Below, piece by piece: positions 9,214 through 18,924 of a stretch of 64,000 nt of DNA. The stretch comes from a bacterium (lineage in GTDB: Bacteria > UBP4 > UBA4092 > JAOAEQ01). The position numbers were made by a program, and so were the translations under genes. The DNA lies in NCBI GenBank assembly GCA_026416715.1, contig JAOAEQ010000021.1, positions 1 through 64,000 of the forward strand, written 5' to 3'. A model generated the notes under the pieces. The model had not been told where the DNA came from and did not search any database. It saw only the letters and a program-made list of their open reading frames with translations. The first letter of the stretch is position 1, and the number at the start of each line of letters is the position of its first letter.

Positions 9214-10077
9214 TTATACTCGTAAGTATCTTCGCAGGGATATCATTGCACCAAGACACCCTAACATCATTCCACCGAAAACCAGACCGAGTATAAATGG
9301 ATACGTAATAAATGCTACTCCACCAATTTGCACTAAGGTTAAATTATAGATACCATATAATGCAGTTACTGCAACAATTGCACCGAGTAACCCTTGTACA
9401 AACCCTTCCAAAATAAAAGGACCGCGAACCAACCAATCCGTAGCACCGACAAGTTTCATCACTTCAATTTCATCTCGTCGATTGTGAATGGTCAATCGGA
9501 TAGTATTCGCAATAATCACTAATGTCGCACCAACAATGACTGTTCCAACAATCACCGCAAAAAATCGAATAACTTTTAAAAACTGCGATAAACGTTCAAC
9601 CCATTCCTGTCCATAATCTACACTATCCACAATTGGCATTTGTAGAATTTGTTCCGCAATATTTTCTAATTTCTCTTTTGAAAATGCAGTTGCTGTTCGG
9701 ACTTCCAACGTATCAGGCAATGGATTAAATCCGAGTAATTGAATTTCACGTTTAACTTCAGCATCTTTCATAAATTCTGCAAGAGCTTTATCTTTCGGCA
9801 AATAGACCACTTCCGATACACCATCGATATTCCGAATTTCTTGAACTAATTGGTCAATCTGTTTATTATCGTAGCCTTCATTTAAAAACACAATAATCGC
9901 TACTTCTTTACCAAATGAGGCACGGAGTTCTTCTAAATTCGATATAACCCAGAAAAATATCCCTAACACGCTCAACGCTACCGCAATGGTTAATACGGTG
10001 ATTATACTCAATGCCGCACTTCGTTCCAAGCTTAACCACGCTTCTTTAAAAAAATATTTAACTAGTCTAATTCGCAT
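9214..10077 (-). CDS. ftsX: cell division permease-like protein FtsX
   Basis: 287 aa with the FtsX layout: a first membrane span near residues 20-45, a large periplasmic domain (about 50-165), then three spans in the C-terminal part (about 170-285). The segment LEELRASFGKEVAIIVFLNEG after the first helix and RRDEIEVMKLVGAT between spans 2 and 3 are characteristic. With FtsE it forms an ABC-type complex that transmits ATP hydrolysis to periplasmic hydrolase activators. The next gene, an EnvC-like protein, is the expected partner. A 173-nt gap separates it from ftsE, in which I see no gene. Confidence 0.93.
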   Translation of the reverse strand: MRIRLVKYFFKEAWLSLERSAALSIITVLTIAVALSVLGIFFWVISNLEELRASFGKEVAIIVFLNEGYDNKQIDQLVQEIRNIDGVSEVVYLPKDKALAEFMKDAEVKREIQLLGFNPLPDTLEVRTATAFSKEKLENIAEQILQMPIVDSVDYGQEWVERLSQFLKVIRFFAVIVGTVIVGATLVIIANTIRLTIHNRRDEIEVMKLVGATDWLVRGPFILEGFVQGLLGAIVAVTALYGIYNLTLVQIGGVAFITYPFILGLVFGGMMLGCLGAMISLRRYLRV

Positions 10078-10250
10078 ATGAAGTTGCGGTTATTGGTAAC
10101 GTTTGCTGCTGATATCGGGTAACGGTAACGAAATAAGTCTCGATATACATCAACAAACGATTCGTCAAACCGTTGGGGTCTAAAAACCATACGTCAATCG
10201 CGAACCCGAACGACATATCCGATACCTTGCCTTCATGCAAATTAATCGCG

Positions 10251-10970
10251 CTAATTTTGATGAAAATTACGGAGCGGAATTTCTGATTTAATCTCTATTG
10301 GTTGTTTTTCAGTATCCAGACCAACCAATTTCCCTTGGTCAAGCTGGAGCAATCGTTTTTTGACTTCCGGAAACGGGTCAGGACCCTGTGTAGCCCAAAT
10401 TAAAATCGCGCCATTTCGGTTCGCATCGAGTAGTAATTTTGTTATATCTTGAGTTGTCTGCGCATCAAGATGCGCTGTGGGTTCGTCAGCTAAAATGATT
10501 GTCGGTTCGTATATCAATGCGCGGGCGATTCGTAACCGTTGTTGTTCTCCGCGTGATAAATTTCTTGGATACACTTCCGCTCGGTTCGATAAACTTACTT
10601 TGTCCAACATTTCGAATACACGACGGCGACATTCTTTTTCTCCGATACCGAGAACTTGAAGGACAAACGCTAAGTTTTCATATACGGTTTTGGTTCGCAG
10701 TAATTTAAACTCTTGGAAAATAACCCCGATTCGGCGCCGTAGGTATGGGACTTCATACCATTTGATTTCTGATAGATTCCGTCCAAAAACAATGACTTCA
10801 CCTTTCGTGGGTCGTTCGTATCGATTTATTAAATGTAGTAAGGTGGTTTTTCCAGAACCGTTTGCTCCGCACAATAACACGAGTTCTCCTTTCGTTATCA
10901 ATAAATTTATCTCAGATAACGCTACAGTGTCTGGTGGATATATTTTACTCACATTATGAAATGCTATCAC
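10251..10970 (-). CDS. ftsE: cell division ATP-binding protein FtsE
   Basis: 239-aa ABC ATPase. Walker A GANGSGKT (35-42), Q-loop near FQEFKLL (86-90), signature LSRGEQQ (138-144; most FtsE have LSGGEQQ, so one Gly is Arg here), Walker B IILADEP (158-164), and a trailing ATQG where many ABC proteins have a His switch (FtsE commonly has ATHD). The GTG start is preceded by AAGGA. It is the first gene of ftsE-ftsX-envC. LolD or MacB-type ATPases look similar, but the adjacent ftsX settles the call. Confidence 0.92.
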   Translation of the reverse strand: MIAFHNVSKIYPPDTVALSEINLLITKGELVLLCGANGSGKTTLLHLINRYERPTKGEVIVFGRNLSEIKWYEVPYLRRRIGVIFQEFKLLRTKTVYENLAFVLQVLGIGEKECRRRVFEMLDKVSLSNRAEVYPRNLSRGEQQRLRIARALIYEPTIILADEPTAHLDAQTTQDITKLLLDANRNGAILIWATQGPDPFPEVKKRLLQLDQGKLVGLDTEKQPIEIKSEIPLRNFHQN

Positions 10971-11357
10971 GATAAATCCTTAGAATACACCAACGGAACT
11001 GTTCAAATGCTATTTTTGATTATTCGTGTCCTATAACAATACTTATGCTTACTATATGAGTTTGACTGAGCTATAGATCAGGTCTATGCCATGTAATGGT
11101 AGCAATGCGATTACATCACGAACGTTCATTATAATAACATTATTATAATACCGTAATATTGCGATTCCTGTAAATAAAAAATAGGGTTAACCTGCTGCAT
11201 TGCCTCGCCGCTTTACTATAACGAAATTAAGAATTCTAGTTTAAAATCCAAGTCTGATTGCTTATTAGTAATGTTTCTGATATCTATCGAGTTTAAACGA
11301 TTGATGAGACTTTGTATGGCGGTTGAATGATTAAAGTATTTTTCCAGAGGTGTATAA
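10971..11357 (-). other. 387-bp intergenic region between dxs and ftsE
   Basis: No convincing ORF or RNA gene. It is A+T-rich, with short TTATAATA-type inverted repeats around 11127-11150. On the minus strand a TTACGG-N17-TATAAT pair can be drawn there and might serve ftsE, but the -35 match is poor. No clear terminator hairpin follows dxs. Confidence 0.4.
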
Positions 11358-13253
11358 TTAAGTTTTGATGCAAGTATCAAGAATAATCATTTTAATACCT
11401 TCTGGAGTTAATCCATAATTCTGTAAGAGAATTGAACGGGCACCATGTGGTGGAAATTCGTCTGGCAATCCGATTGACCGTACTTTAACCTGATATAACC
11501 TATGCTGATTCAAAAATTCAGTTACCGCGGAACCAAATCCCCCTGAAAGAACATTCTCTTCAACGGTAATAAACCATGAAAATGTTTTAGCTAATTCTTT
11601 CAGCAACCCTTCATCTAATGGTTTAACAAATCGCATATTAACTACTGCGGGATCCAAACCCAGTTTTTCAAGTTCATATGCAGCTTCTAAACTTGGGGTA
11701 ACCATCGTTCCGATAGCAAGAAGAGCAATTTCTTTTCCGGAACGCAATATTTCCGCTTTTCCGAATTGTAAGAACCGAGAATTCTGTTTTGAAGACTGGG
11801 GAGAAGTTGAAATTTGATTGGTTATCTTATCTCGTGGATATCGAATGGCTATTGGTCCAGCGGTATATTCAATAGCAAGTGCTAACATCTGACGTAGTTC
11901 TACTTCATCTTTTGGAACCATTATTGCCATATTCGGTATCATTCTTAAATAGCTTAAATCGAATATCCCTTGATGCGTCATTCCGTCTCCTCCGACTAAC
12001 CCCCCGCGATCAATGGTAAATACAACCGGTAGATTAGGAATGCCGATATCATGTACCAATTGGTCGAATGCACGCTGGAGAAAAGTTGAATATATAGCTA
12101 CCACGGGACGTAATCCTTTTGTAGCTAATCCAGCAGCAAACGTTACCGCATGCTGTTCAGCTATGCCTACATCATAGAATCTTTCAGGAAATGTTTGTGC
12201 AAATTTTTTTAAGCCTGTACCTGATGCCATAGCCGCAGTTATCGCAACAATATTGCGGTTTTCTTTAGCCAATTCAACTATTGTTTCAGCGAAAATATCA
12301 GTATAAGAAACGTATCCATCTTCATCAAATTCGCCTGTATCAATATTAAACGAAGGAGTGCCATGCCAAACGACTGGATTCTTTTCAGCTGGGGCATATC
12401 CTTTACCTTTTTTAGTAACAATATGGAGTAGAACCGGTCCTTTAAACTCTTTGATTTTTTTTAAGGTATCAATTAATAACGCTAGATTATTACCATCAAC
12501 AGGACCAACGTATCGGAAGCCGAGTTCCTCAAAAATCACCCCTTTCGAAACTAATCCTTTAACAAATTCTTCAAGACGTTTTTTCAAAAATACCATCGAC
12601 TGACCAACATGCGGGATTCTCTTCATAAATTCAGTGACTTTTTTCTGTGCAATATTATAATGGTGGTCAGTAATGATTCGGTTTAAATACGCTGCTAATC
12701 CACCAACATTTGGTGATATTGACATTTCATTATCGTTTAAGATAACAAGCATATCTTTTTTGAGATGCCCAGCGTTGTTTAACGCTTCAAATGCCATTCC
12801 GCCAGTCATTCCGCCATCGCCAATAACTGCAATTACCGCATATTTTTCTCCTTGCATATCGCGCGCACACGCTATACCCAAAGCAGCAGAAATACTGGTA
12901 CTGGCATGGCCAGTTGTCATAACATCAAATTCACTTTCCGCATGATGCGTAAAACCACAGAGTCCGCCGTACTGGCGCAACGTGTGGAATTGGTCGTATC
13001 GCCCGGTCAACAGTTTATGTGCGTATGCTTGGTGCCCAACATCCCAAATAATCTGGTCTTTGGGGGTATTAAAAACATAATGTAATGCTATCGCTAGTTC
13101 AACTGTACCAAGACTCGACGCGAGATGCCCGCCAGTTTTAGCTACGGTACTGATAATTTTATCGCGAATTTCACGCGCTAAATGTTCTAATTCCGGAATA
13201 GTAAATGTTTTGAAATCCTGTGGTGATTTTATTTCTGATAGCGATTTAACCAT
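11358..13253 (-). CDS. dxs: 1-deoxy-D-xylulose-5-phosphate synthase
   Basis: 631 aa, normal full length. It condenses pyruvate and glyceraldehyde-3-phosphate using thiamine diphosphate, the first step of the MEP isoprenoid pathway. The thiamine-binding GDGGMTGGMAFEALN motif, the HQAYAHKLLTGR segment, GTPSFN, and the DVGIAEQHAVTFAAGLA motif of the transketolase-like pyrimidine domain are all present. It lies 44 nt after ispA, so two isoprenoid genes are adjacent. This xse-ispA-dxs order is common in bacteria. Confidence 0.96.
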   Translation of the reverse strand: MVKSLSEIKSPQDFKTFTIPELEHLAREIRDKIISTVAKTGGHLASSLGTVELAIALHYVFNTPKDQIIWDVGHQAYAHKLLTGRYDQFHTLRQYGGLCGFTHHAESEFDVMTTGHASTSISAALGIACARDMQGEKYAVIAVIGDGGMTGGMAFEALNNAGHLKKDMLVILNDNEMSISPNVGGLAAYLNRIITDHHYNIAQKKVTEFMKRIPHVGQSMVFLKKRLEEFVKGLVSKGVIFEELGFRYVGPVDGNNLALLIDTLKKIKEFKGPVLLHIVTKKGKGYAPAEKNPVVWHGTPSFNIDTGEFDEDGYVSYTDIFAETIVELAKENRNIVAITAAMASGTGLKKFAQTFPERFYDVGIAEQHAVTFAAGLATKGLRPVVAIYSTFLQRAFDQLVHDIGIPNLPVVFTIDRGGLVGGDGMTHQGIFDLSYLRMIPNMAIMVPKDEVELRQMLALAIEYTAGPIAIRYPRDKITNQISTSPQSSKQNSRFLQFGKAEILRSGKEIALLAIGTMVTPSLEAAYELEKLGLDPAVVNMRFVKPLDEGLLKELAKTFSWFITVEENVLSGGFGSAVTEFLNQHRLYQVKVRSIGLPDEFPPHGARSILLQNYGLTPEGIKMIILDTCIKT

Positions 13254-13297
13254 AGTTATATCTATCTTGATAATATTAATCGCATTTAGTTTTCAAT

Positions 13298-14188
13298 CTA
13301 TTCAATCCGTTTTGCTACTAGTTCAGCTATAGCTACCAGAGCTTCGGCTTTTTTCCCAAACGGATGCATGATGTTCTGGCAATCAGTATATAATTGGGCG
13401 ACAGTATCTTTTGATTTTTCAATCCCAATAACGCTCGGAAACGTTGCTTTTCCACGAATGCGGTCGCGTTTCCCAATTTTCTGTAATTGGAAACGATTAT
13501 CCATTTCATCCAGAATATCATCTGTTATTTGAAACATTAGACCTAATGCATTACCAAATCGGGTTAATCTTTGTAATTGCGACTTATTCGCGTTTGATAG
13601 TATTGCTCCGATGCGAATTGAACTACAGAGTAATGCGCCGGTTTTATGCGTATGTATATAGTACACTGTATCAAAATCAACCGATTTATTTTCTGATTCG
13701 GTATCAACTATTTGTCCGCCAACCATACCTGCAAAGCCGCTAGCAACGGTCAGTTCTTTAAGAATACGAGTTTGAAGCCGGCTATCGAGCTTTGCTTTAC
13801 TTTGGCTATTGGTAATAAACTGCATCGCTAACATTAACAATGCATTTCCTGCGAGAATAGCAATTGCTTCCCCAAACTGTTTATGACAGGTTAGTTTCCC
13901 ACGACGATAATCATCATTGTCCATATAGGGTAAATCGTCGTGGATGAGTGAATAGGTATGAATTAATTCGATAGCACAAGCTACCGGTAAAACGCGCTGA
14001 ATATTTCCGTTGAGTAATTCTGCTGTAGCTAAGGTTAAAATAGGTCGAATCCGTTTCCCACCAGCAAATACACTATATCGCATCGCCCGATATATTTCCG
14101 CCGGATATTGGTTATCTAACGGAATATGGTTCTCTAAATAAGCGTTGATAATTTCAATTCTCTTATGTAGATAATTCTGTATATCCAT
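13298..14188 (-). CDS. ispA: farnesyl/geranyl diphosphate synthase (polyprenyl synthetase)
   Basis: 296-aa short-chain trans-prenyltransferase. The first Asp-rich motif DDLPYMDNDD has the two-residue insertion (DDxxxxD) typical of bacterial FPP synthases; the second is DDILDEMD. GGKRIRP and the HDDLPYMD region with downstream RRGKLTCHKQFG are standard. Product chain length (C15 or C20) cannot be set from sequence alone. It lies between xseB and dxs in the same direction. Confidence 0.92.
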   Translation of the reverse strand: MDIQNYLHKRIEIINAYLENHIPLDNQYPAEIYRAMRYSVFAGGKRIRPILTLATAELLNGNIQRVLPVACAIELIHTYSLIHDDLPYMDNDDYRRGKLTCHKQFGEAIAILAGNALLMLAMQFITNSQSKAKLDSRLQTRILKELTVASGFAGMVGGQIVDTESENKSVDFDTVYYIHTHKTGALLCSSIRIGAILSNANKSQLQRLTRFGNALGLMFQITDDILDEMDNRFQLQKIGKRDRIRGKATFPSVIGIEKSKDTVAQLYTDCQNIMHPFGKKAEALVAIAELVAKRIE

Positions 14189-14276
14189 ATATTAAATCGA
14201 TGATATCATTACCAAGCTATTTACCATGGGTCACGAAAAGAATAACTCTCATTTTCCCAACCCTAACGACGTAAGA

Positions 14277-14576
14277 CTATGAAAGTTCTTGATTCGACTC
14301 CGTTTCCTCGAAAGGGATTTCTTGGAATTCATCAGAGTCGGTTTTTATCAATTTCGTTATCCGCTGTTCCGCTTCTTCAAGTTTCTGACTACAATATTTG
14401 GATAACCGAATCCCTTCTTCAAACAATGTAATTGACTCTTCTAAAGATACTTCGCTACTCTCAAGATGTTTAACGATTTCTTCCAGTCGTTTGAGTGCTT
14501 CCTCGAATTTCAAACTGTTTTTTGCGTTGATTTTTTTTATTTCTTCACTTTTATTTTTTTGATTCTTCTCAGACAT
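14277..14576 (-). CDS. xseB: exodeoxyribonuclease VII small subunit
   Basis: 99 aa. The FEEALKRLEEIVKHLESSEVSLEESI core with LFEEGIRLSKYC is diagnostic of XseB, which binds the coiled-coil arm of XseA. A charged N-terminal extension (first 20 residues, Lys/Asn/Glu-rich) and an acidic tail are added. An AGAGG ribosome-binding site lies just after the xseA stop, 12 nt before this start, so the subunits are coupled. Confidence 0.92.
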   Translation of the reverse strand: MSEKNQKNKSEEIKKINAKNSLKFEEALKRLEEIVKHLESSEVSLEESITLFEEGIRLSKYCSQKLEEAEQRITKLIKTDSDEFQEIPFEETESNQELS

Positions 14577-14588
14577 AAATAACCTCTT

Positions 14589-15920
14589 TCAGCTACGGTG
14601 TAATTGTTCAACCGTAGCAATGAATTCACCTTGCGCAACGCGAACCGAAACTTTCTTCCCGCATTGCAATTGCTCAATAGTTTTAACAATCTTTTTCTCC
14701 GGATAGGTATAACTGATACTATAACCGCGTTCGAGAATAGCTAATGGATTTAATATTGCTAATTTTTCGGTTATCGCTGTTACCTTCGCTGCTATAAGTC
14801 TATGCCGATATACTATTATATCACGGAGGGTACGCGTCTCTTTTTGTATCATTTCCCTAGCTCGTGCTAATTTCTGCTGCGGGCTATATTGGAGCAGTAG
14901 AGCCGAAGCACGATGATACCTATTGTTCATCGACTCGAAAATATAGTCAATCTGTGTTCGGAATTGATTATGTAACGTATCAATGTAGAGGGATAATTGA
15001 TTGATTTTATCGTAAGGTCGAATAATAACGGGGCGCTGGATGAGCTGTTCAACTTTTGTTTTTAACGTCGATATTTTATATCGAACCGTATTATGGAGAT
15101 AGCGATGTAATCCGGCGAGTTTTTCGATAACGTCTTGTTTATTTTTCACCACCAATTCCGCTGCTGCTGATGGGGTCGGAGCGCGTAAATCCGCAACAAA
15201 ATCACTGATCGTATAATCCGTTTCGTGCCCGACTGCAGAAATGATTGGAATATCACAATCAAAAATTGCTCGGGCAACAATTTCCTCATTGAACGGCCAT
15301 AAATCTTCGAGTGAACCACCACCGCGAGCAAGGATAATAACTTCGCAATTTTTTAATCGATTTAAATCATTGATTGCTGTAGCGATTTGTTCGGCTGCTT
15401 CTTTTCCCTGAACCAAAACAGGATAAATTACAACCTGAATATTCGCAAACCGTCGTTTTAATATATTCAGAATATCTCTAATCGCAGCTCCGGTCGGCGA
15501 AGTAACAACTGCGATTTTTTGTGGAAATACCGGAATCGGTTTTTTATATTTTTCATCGAATAATCCTTCTTCCTGAAGTTTCTTTTTTAACTCTTCGAAA
15601 GCTCTCTGCAACGCACCAACCCCAACGGGTTCCACGGTTTCAATAACAAGTTGATACAGACCTTGCGGTTCAAAAACATCGATATATCCTTTAACAATTA
15701 ATTGTTGACCATCTTCAATATTAAACTTTATCTTCTGTAAATTACTCCGCCAAATCACACTATTGATCAGACTTCGTTCATCTTTCAATTTGAAAAATGC
15801 ATGTCCGTTCGTTGAAACTTTATAATTACTTACTTCACCTTCAACCCAGACTTCAGGAAAATTCGATTCGAGAATTTCTTTAATTCTTAAGGTTAGTTCT
15901 GTTACAGTATACGGTTTCAT
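14589..15920 (-). CDS. xseA: exodeoxyribonuclease VII large subunit
   Basis: About 443 aa. The N-terminal OB-fold domain (VWVEGEVSNYK, residues about 24-34) is followed by the nuclease domain with ITSPTGAAIRD-like VVTSPTGAAIRDIL, ARGGGSLEDLWPFN and SAVGHETDYTISDFVADLRAPTPSAAAE. A long coiled-coil arm and C-terminal GYSISY segment follow. It degrades single-stranded DNA together with XseB. The frame is open to 15971, overlapping ymdB, but the conserved MKPYTVTEL start at 15920 fits the family best. Confidence 0.93.
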   Translation of the reverse strand: MKPYTVTELTLRIKEILESNFPEVWVEGEVSNYKVSTNGHAFFKLKDERSLINSVIWRSNLQKIKFNIEDGQQLIVKGYIDVFEPQGLYQLVIETVEPVGVGALQRAFEELKKKLQEEGLFDEKYKKPIPVFPQKIAVVTSPTGAAIRDILNILKRRFANIQVVIYPVLVQGKEAAEQIATAINDLNRLKNCEVIILARGGGSLEDLWPFNEEIVARAIFDCDIPIISAVGHETDYTISDFVADLRAPTPSAAAELVVKNKQDVIEKLAGLHRYLHNTVRYKISTLKTKVEQLIQRPVIIRPYDKINQLSLYIDTLHNQFRTQIDYIFESMNNRYHRASALLLQYSPQQKLARAREMIQKETRTLRDIIVYRHRLIAAKVTAITEKLAILNPLAILERGYSISYTYPEKKIVKTIEQLQCGKKVSVRVAQGEFIATVEQLHRS

Positions 15921-15948
15921 AATATACGAACCTAAACCATCATTAGCT

Positions 15949-16746
15949 TTACTGGTTTTGCAAATCTTCATTCACTATGGACAACCGAGATATAGCGGTA
16001 GCTTTTCCCGTTAATTCATCTATGGTCAATAACACTGCTTGCAGTTTTACATCGTCAGACGCAACTTCATGGGTTACTGGTAACTGGGTTAGAAACATTT
16101 TCAAGATAATCTCTTTTTTCACGCCGATAACCGAATCATGGGGACCGGTCATACCGACATCAGTTATATATGCGGTCCCTTTAGGCAAAATTTTTTCGTC
16201 GGCAGTTTGTATATGGGTATGGGTTCCTACCACAGCACTCACTTCACCATCGAGATACCAACCCATGGCGACTTTTTCTGAAGTAGCTTCCGCATGCATA
16301 TCGACAATAATCATATTCGTTTGCGATTTCAATTGATTCAACTCTCGGCGAATAACCTGAAACGGACAATCTACACAAGCGAGATATATTCGCCCAATTA
16401 ACTGGACGACAGCAATATTATATTTATCAGCTATCGTAAATATCCCAGCACCACGGCCGGGAGTTCCTTCAGGCAAATTTGCAGGGCGAATCAACCGCGG
16501 TTCTTTTTCCATTACCGGAATAATTTCTTTTTTATGCCAAATATGGTTTCCGCCGGTTACTACATCTATACCGCACGATAATAATTGCGTTAGAATAACT
16601 TCCGTTAACCCCTTACCGGCAGCAGCATTTTCCGCATTCGCAATACAAAAATCAACCCGATATCTCTGCCGTAACTGCGGAACTAATGATACTGCAATTT
16701 CTCTTCCGGGACGGCCAAAAATATCACCAATAAATAAAATATTCAT
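15949..16746 (-). CDS. ymdB: YmdB-family metallophosphoesterase
   Basis: 265 aa with the calcineurin-like dimetal pattern: GDIFGRPGR (residues 7-15), NAENAAAGKGLT, TGGNHIWHKKE, and later DMHAEATSEK and GTHTHIQTAD. This matches the YmdB/DR1281 family, phosphodiesterases reported to act on 2',3'-cyclic nucleotides and linked to RNase Y in Bacillus. The gene directly follows rny, with a 46-nt gap, exactly the neighbourhood known from Firmicutes. Confidence 0.9.
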   Translation of the reverse strand: MNILFIGDIFGRPGREIAVSLVPQLRQRYRVDFCIANAENAAAGKGLTEVILTQLLSCGIDVVTGGNHIWHKKEIIPVMEKEPRLIRPANLPEGTPGRGAGIFTIADKYNIAVVQLIGRIYLACVDCPFQVIRRELNQLKSQTNMIIVDMHAEATSEKVAMGWYLDGEVSAVVGTHTHIQTADEKILPKGTAYITDVGMTGPHDSVIGVKKEIILKMFLTQLPVTHEVASDDVKLQAVLLTIDELTGKATAISRLSIVNEDLQNQ

Positions 16747-16792
16747 AGCACCTCGTCCAGCATTCTGAATAATGATTTAATTCTTAGAGCCA

Positions 16793-18376
16793 TTATTTTG
16801 CGTATTCAACCGCACGAACTTCTCGAACGACAGTAACTTTAATTTGACCGGGATATTGTAATTCTTTTTCAATCTGTTTGCTAATATCGCGCGCTAATTT
16901 CGCTGCATGGACATCGTTAACTTGCTCCGGCTCAACAATAACCCGAATCTCTCTGCCGGCTTGTAATGCATACGCTTTTGCAACACCAGAAAATGAATCA
17001 GCAATCTCTTCGAGTTTTTCTAATCGTTTGATATATCCTTCTAGGGTTTCTCGACGTGCCCCAGGTCGAGCGCTGGATATAGCATCCGCAGCTTGAACGA
17101 TGATTGATTCCATAGTTTGTTGTTCAACTTCACCATGATGCCCCAAAATAGCCGAGATAACCTCGGGTTTTTCGTTATATTTTTTTGCTAACTCAGCGCC
17201 TATAATTGCGTGCGGTCCTTCAACTTCATGGTCAACCGCTTTACCGATATCGTGCAATAATCCTGCCCGCTTACAGATACCCGATTCTACACCTAATTCT
17301 GAACACATTACCCCAGCTAACCATGCCACTTCTTTGCTATGTTGTAACACATTCTGACCATAACTGCTCCGATATTTCAGTCGACCGAGTAGATTTATTA
17401 ATTCTATATGTAAATCGTGTATGCCGACCTCGAATGCTGCTTGTTTACCAGCCTCGTGAATAGTATTTTTAATTTCTTGTTTGACTTTTTCGACTACTTC
17501 TTCTATCCGGGCAGGATGAATTCTTCCGTCGTTAATTAACCGTTCTAACGCGACTTTTGCTATTTCCCGACGAATCGGGTCAAAACTGGATAACACAACT
17601 GCTTCCGGTGTATCATCAACGATTAAAGTTACGCCGGTAGCTGACTCTAACGCGCGAATATTTCTCCCTTCACGACCGATAATACGGCCTTTCGTTTCTT
17701 CATTTGGTAACTCAACTACGGAAACCGTAGTTTCTGCGGTATGATCTGAAGCGGTTTTTTGAATCGCGAGCGTAATAATTTCGCGCGCTTTTTTTTCTGC
17801 GGTTTCTCTTGCTTCATTTTCTATACTGCGAATAAGCATTGCTGCATCCGCGCGTACTTCTGATTCCAATGTCGATAAAAGTAATTTTTTTGCTTGGTCA
17901 ACGGTTAAACCGGAAACCTGTTCCAGCTTGCGTTTCTGTTCTTCAATTAACGTAGCTAATTGTCGTTCTTTTTCCGTTATTTTTCGTTCGCGATTGGTAA
18001 TATCTTTTTCTTTCTCTAATACTTCCCGTTCTCTTTTTTCAAAACTTTCTATCCGCCGATTTAAACTTAATTCCCGCTCCGTCAACCGTCGTTCAAGAGA
18101 ATCAAGTTTGCCCTTTCGTTCGTTTGCTTCACGTTCGAATTTCGTTCGGGCTTCCAACATTTTCTCTTTCGCTTCGAGTAACGCGGATTCGCGTTTAACC
18201 GTTGCTTCTTTTTCTGCTTCTTTAATGATTTCCTCCGCTAATTTTTTCGCGGAAGCAATGCGACTTTCAGACGTTATTTTTCGAAAAAAGTAACCGATAC
18301 AGAAGCACACGACGCCTATGGCGATTCCGCTACCAATGAGAACCAAAGGCATCGAGGTTCCTAACGATTGCAACAT
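16793..18376 (-). CDS. rny: ribonuclease Y
   Basis: 527-aa membrane-anchored endoribonuclease. Domains in order: one membrane span (about 10-30), a long charged coiled coil (about 35-190), a KH domain (about 215-280, with [15 protein letters not shown]), and an HD domain (about 340-430, [19 protein letters not shown]). This is the full RNase Y architecture. A good ribosome-binding site (AAGGAG) precedes the ATG. It opens a minus-strand group rny-ymdB-xseA-xseB-ispA-dxs. The window also carries hfq, rho and tRNA-modification genes, but no RNase E was seen. Confidence 0.95.
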   Translation of the reverse strand: MLQSLGTSMPLVLIGSGIAIGVVCFCIGYFFRKITSESRIASAKKLAEEIIKEAEKEATVKRESALLEAKEKMLEARTKFEREANERKGKLDSLERRLTERELSLNRRIESFEKREREVLEKEKDITNRERKITEKERQLATLIEEQKRKLEQVSGLTVDQAKKLLLSTLESEVRADAAMLIRSIENEARETAEKKAREIITLAIQKTASDHTAETTVSVVELPNEETKGRIIGREGRNIRALESATGVTLIVDDTPEAVVLSSFDPIRREIAKVALERLINDGRIHPARIEEVVEKVKQEIKNTIHEAGKQAAFEVGIHDLHIELINLLGRLKYRSSYGQNVLQHSKEVAWLAGVMCSELGVESGICKRAGLLHDIGKAVDHEVEGPHAIIGAELAKKYNEKPEVISAILGHHGEVEQQTMESIIVQAADAISSARPGARRETLEGYIKRLEKLEEIADSFSGVAKAYALQAGREIRVIVEPEQVNDVHAAKLARDISKQIEKELQYPGQIKVTVVREVRAVEYAK

Positions 18377-18525
18377 AGGTATATCACTCCTTTCAGGAAT
18401 AAACCACGTGATAAACTACAATTATTTGGTACAATATATGATGAAACAAAGTATTGCGTAAACTTCAATACAATTTAAAATTATAGTGTAGCGTAAGGGA
18501 AAGGATTATGAATAGAAATTTTTAT

Positions 18526-18554
18526 TTGCAAGAAATCCCTATCTGGAGTATACT
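18526..18554 (+). promoter_or_regulatory. promoter of the Cse60-like small gene
   Basis: TTGCAA at 18526-18531, a 17-bp spacer, and TATACT at 18549-18554. The leader would be about 30 nt and contains a strong ribosome-binding site, CTGGAGGTGAGG. Confidence 0.6.
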
Positions 18555-18591
18555 GTTAAGCAAATATATTTTGTCCTGGAGGTGAGGTAGA

Positions 18592-18780
18592 GTGATTAAA
18601 GTCCACTTTTTCGCCACCCAAGCCGTGGGTGAAAAAACCCAAATTTGGAACCTGCTTGAGTTGATCAATACGTGGCTTGAAAAACATCCGAATATTAAAA
18701 TTAATAGTATCCACCAATCCATGACCAGTTATACGGATTCCGTATACATCTTTATATCGTTATGGTATGAGGAATCCTGA
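18592..18780 (+). CDS. small Cse60-like protein
   Basis: 62-aa protein starting at GTG, with a strong GGAGGTGAGG ribosome-binding site and a good promoter 38 nt upstream, which together argue that this short frame is real. The pattern is a beta strand (IKVHFFAT), a helix with INTWLEKHP, another strand (IKINSIHQS), and a closing IFISLWYEE. It resembles Bacillus Cse60 and related short proteins found in phages and bacteria; that likeness is from memory of the family and is tentative. Function is unknown. It sits alone on the plus strand between two minus-strand operons, divergent from rny and convergent with ilvC. Confidence 0.65.
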   Translation: MIKVHFFATQAVGEKTQIWNLLELINTWLEKHPNIKINSIHQSMTSYTDSVYIFISLWYEES

Positions 18781-18816
18781 ACTCTTATTATTGATAGGTT
18801 TTTCTTATTCAGTTCG

Positions 18817-18863
18817 GTTATACCGGAAGTTGCACGGTTTAATTCCGTCACTTCCTGTATAAC
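18817..18863. terminator. strong stem-loop between the convergent Cse60-like gene and ilvC
   Basis: GTTATACcGGAAGT pairs with ACTTCCtGTATAAC and the stem continues inward with ACGG/CCGT. It lies between two genes that converge, so it probably ends both transcripts. There is no T-tract on either side, so it is not a standard intrinsic terminator. Confidence 0.5.
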
Positions 18864-18924
18864 TGTATATGGATATTTCCCTTACACTAGAATATCATTT
18901 AATTAATATGCAATAGTAGTAAAT

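Noticed and set aside
13444-13743. 99-codon plus-strand frame opposite ispA
   Set aside because: No ribosome-binding site and fully overlapped by conserved prenyltransferase codons.
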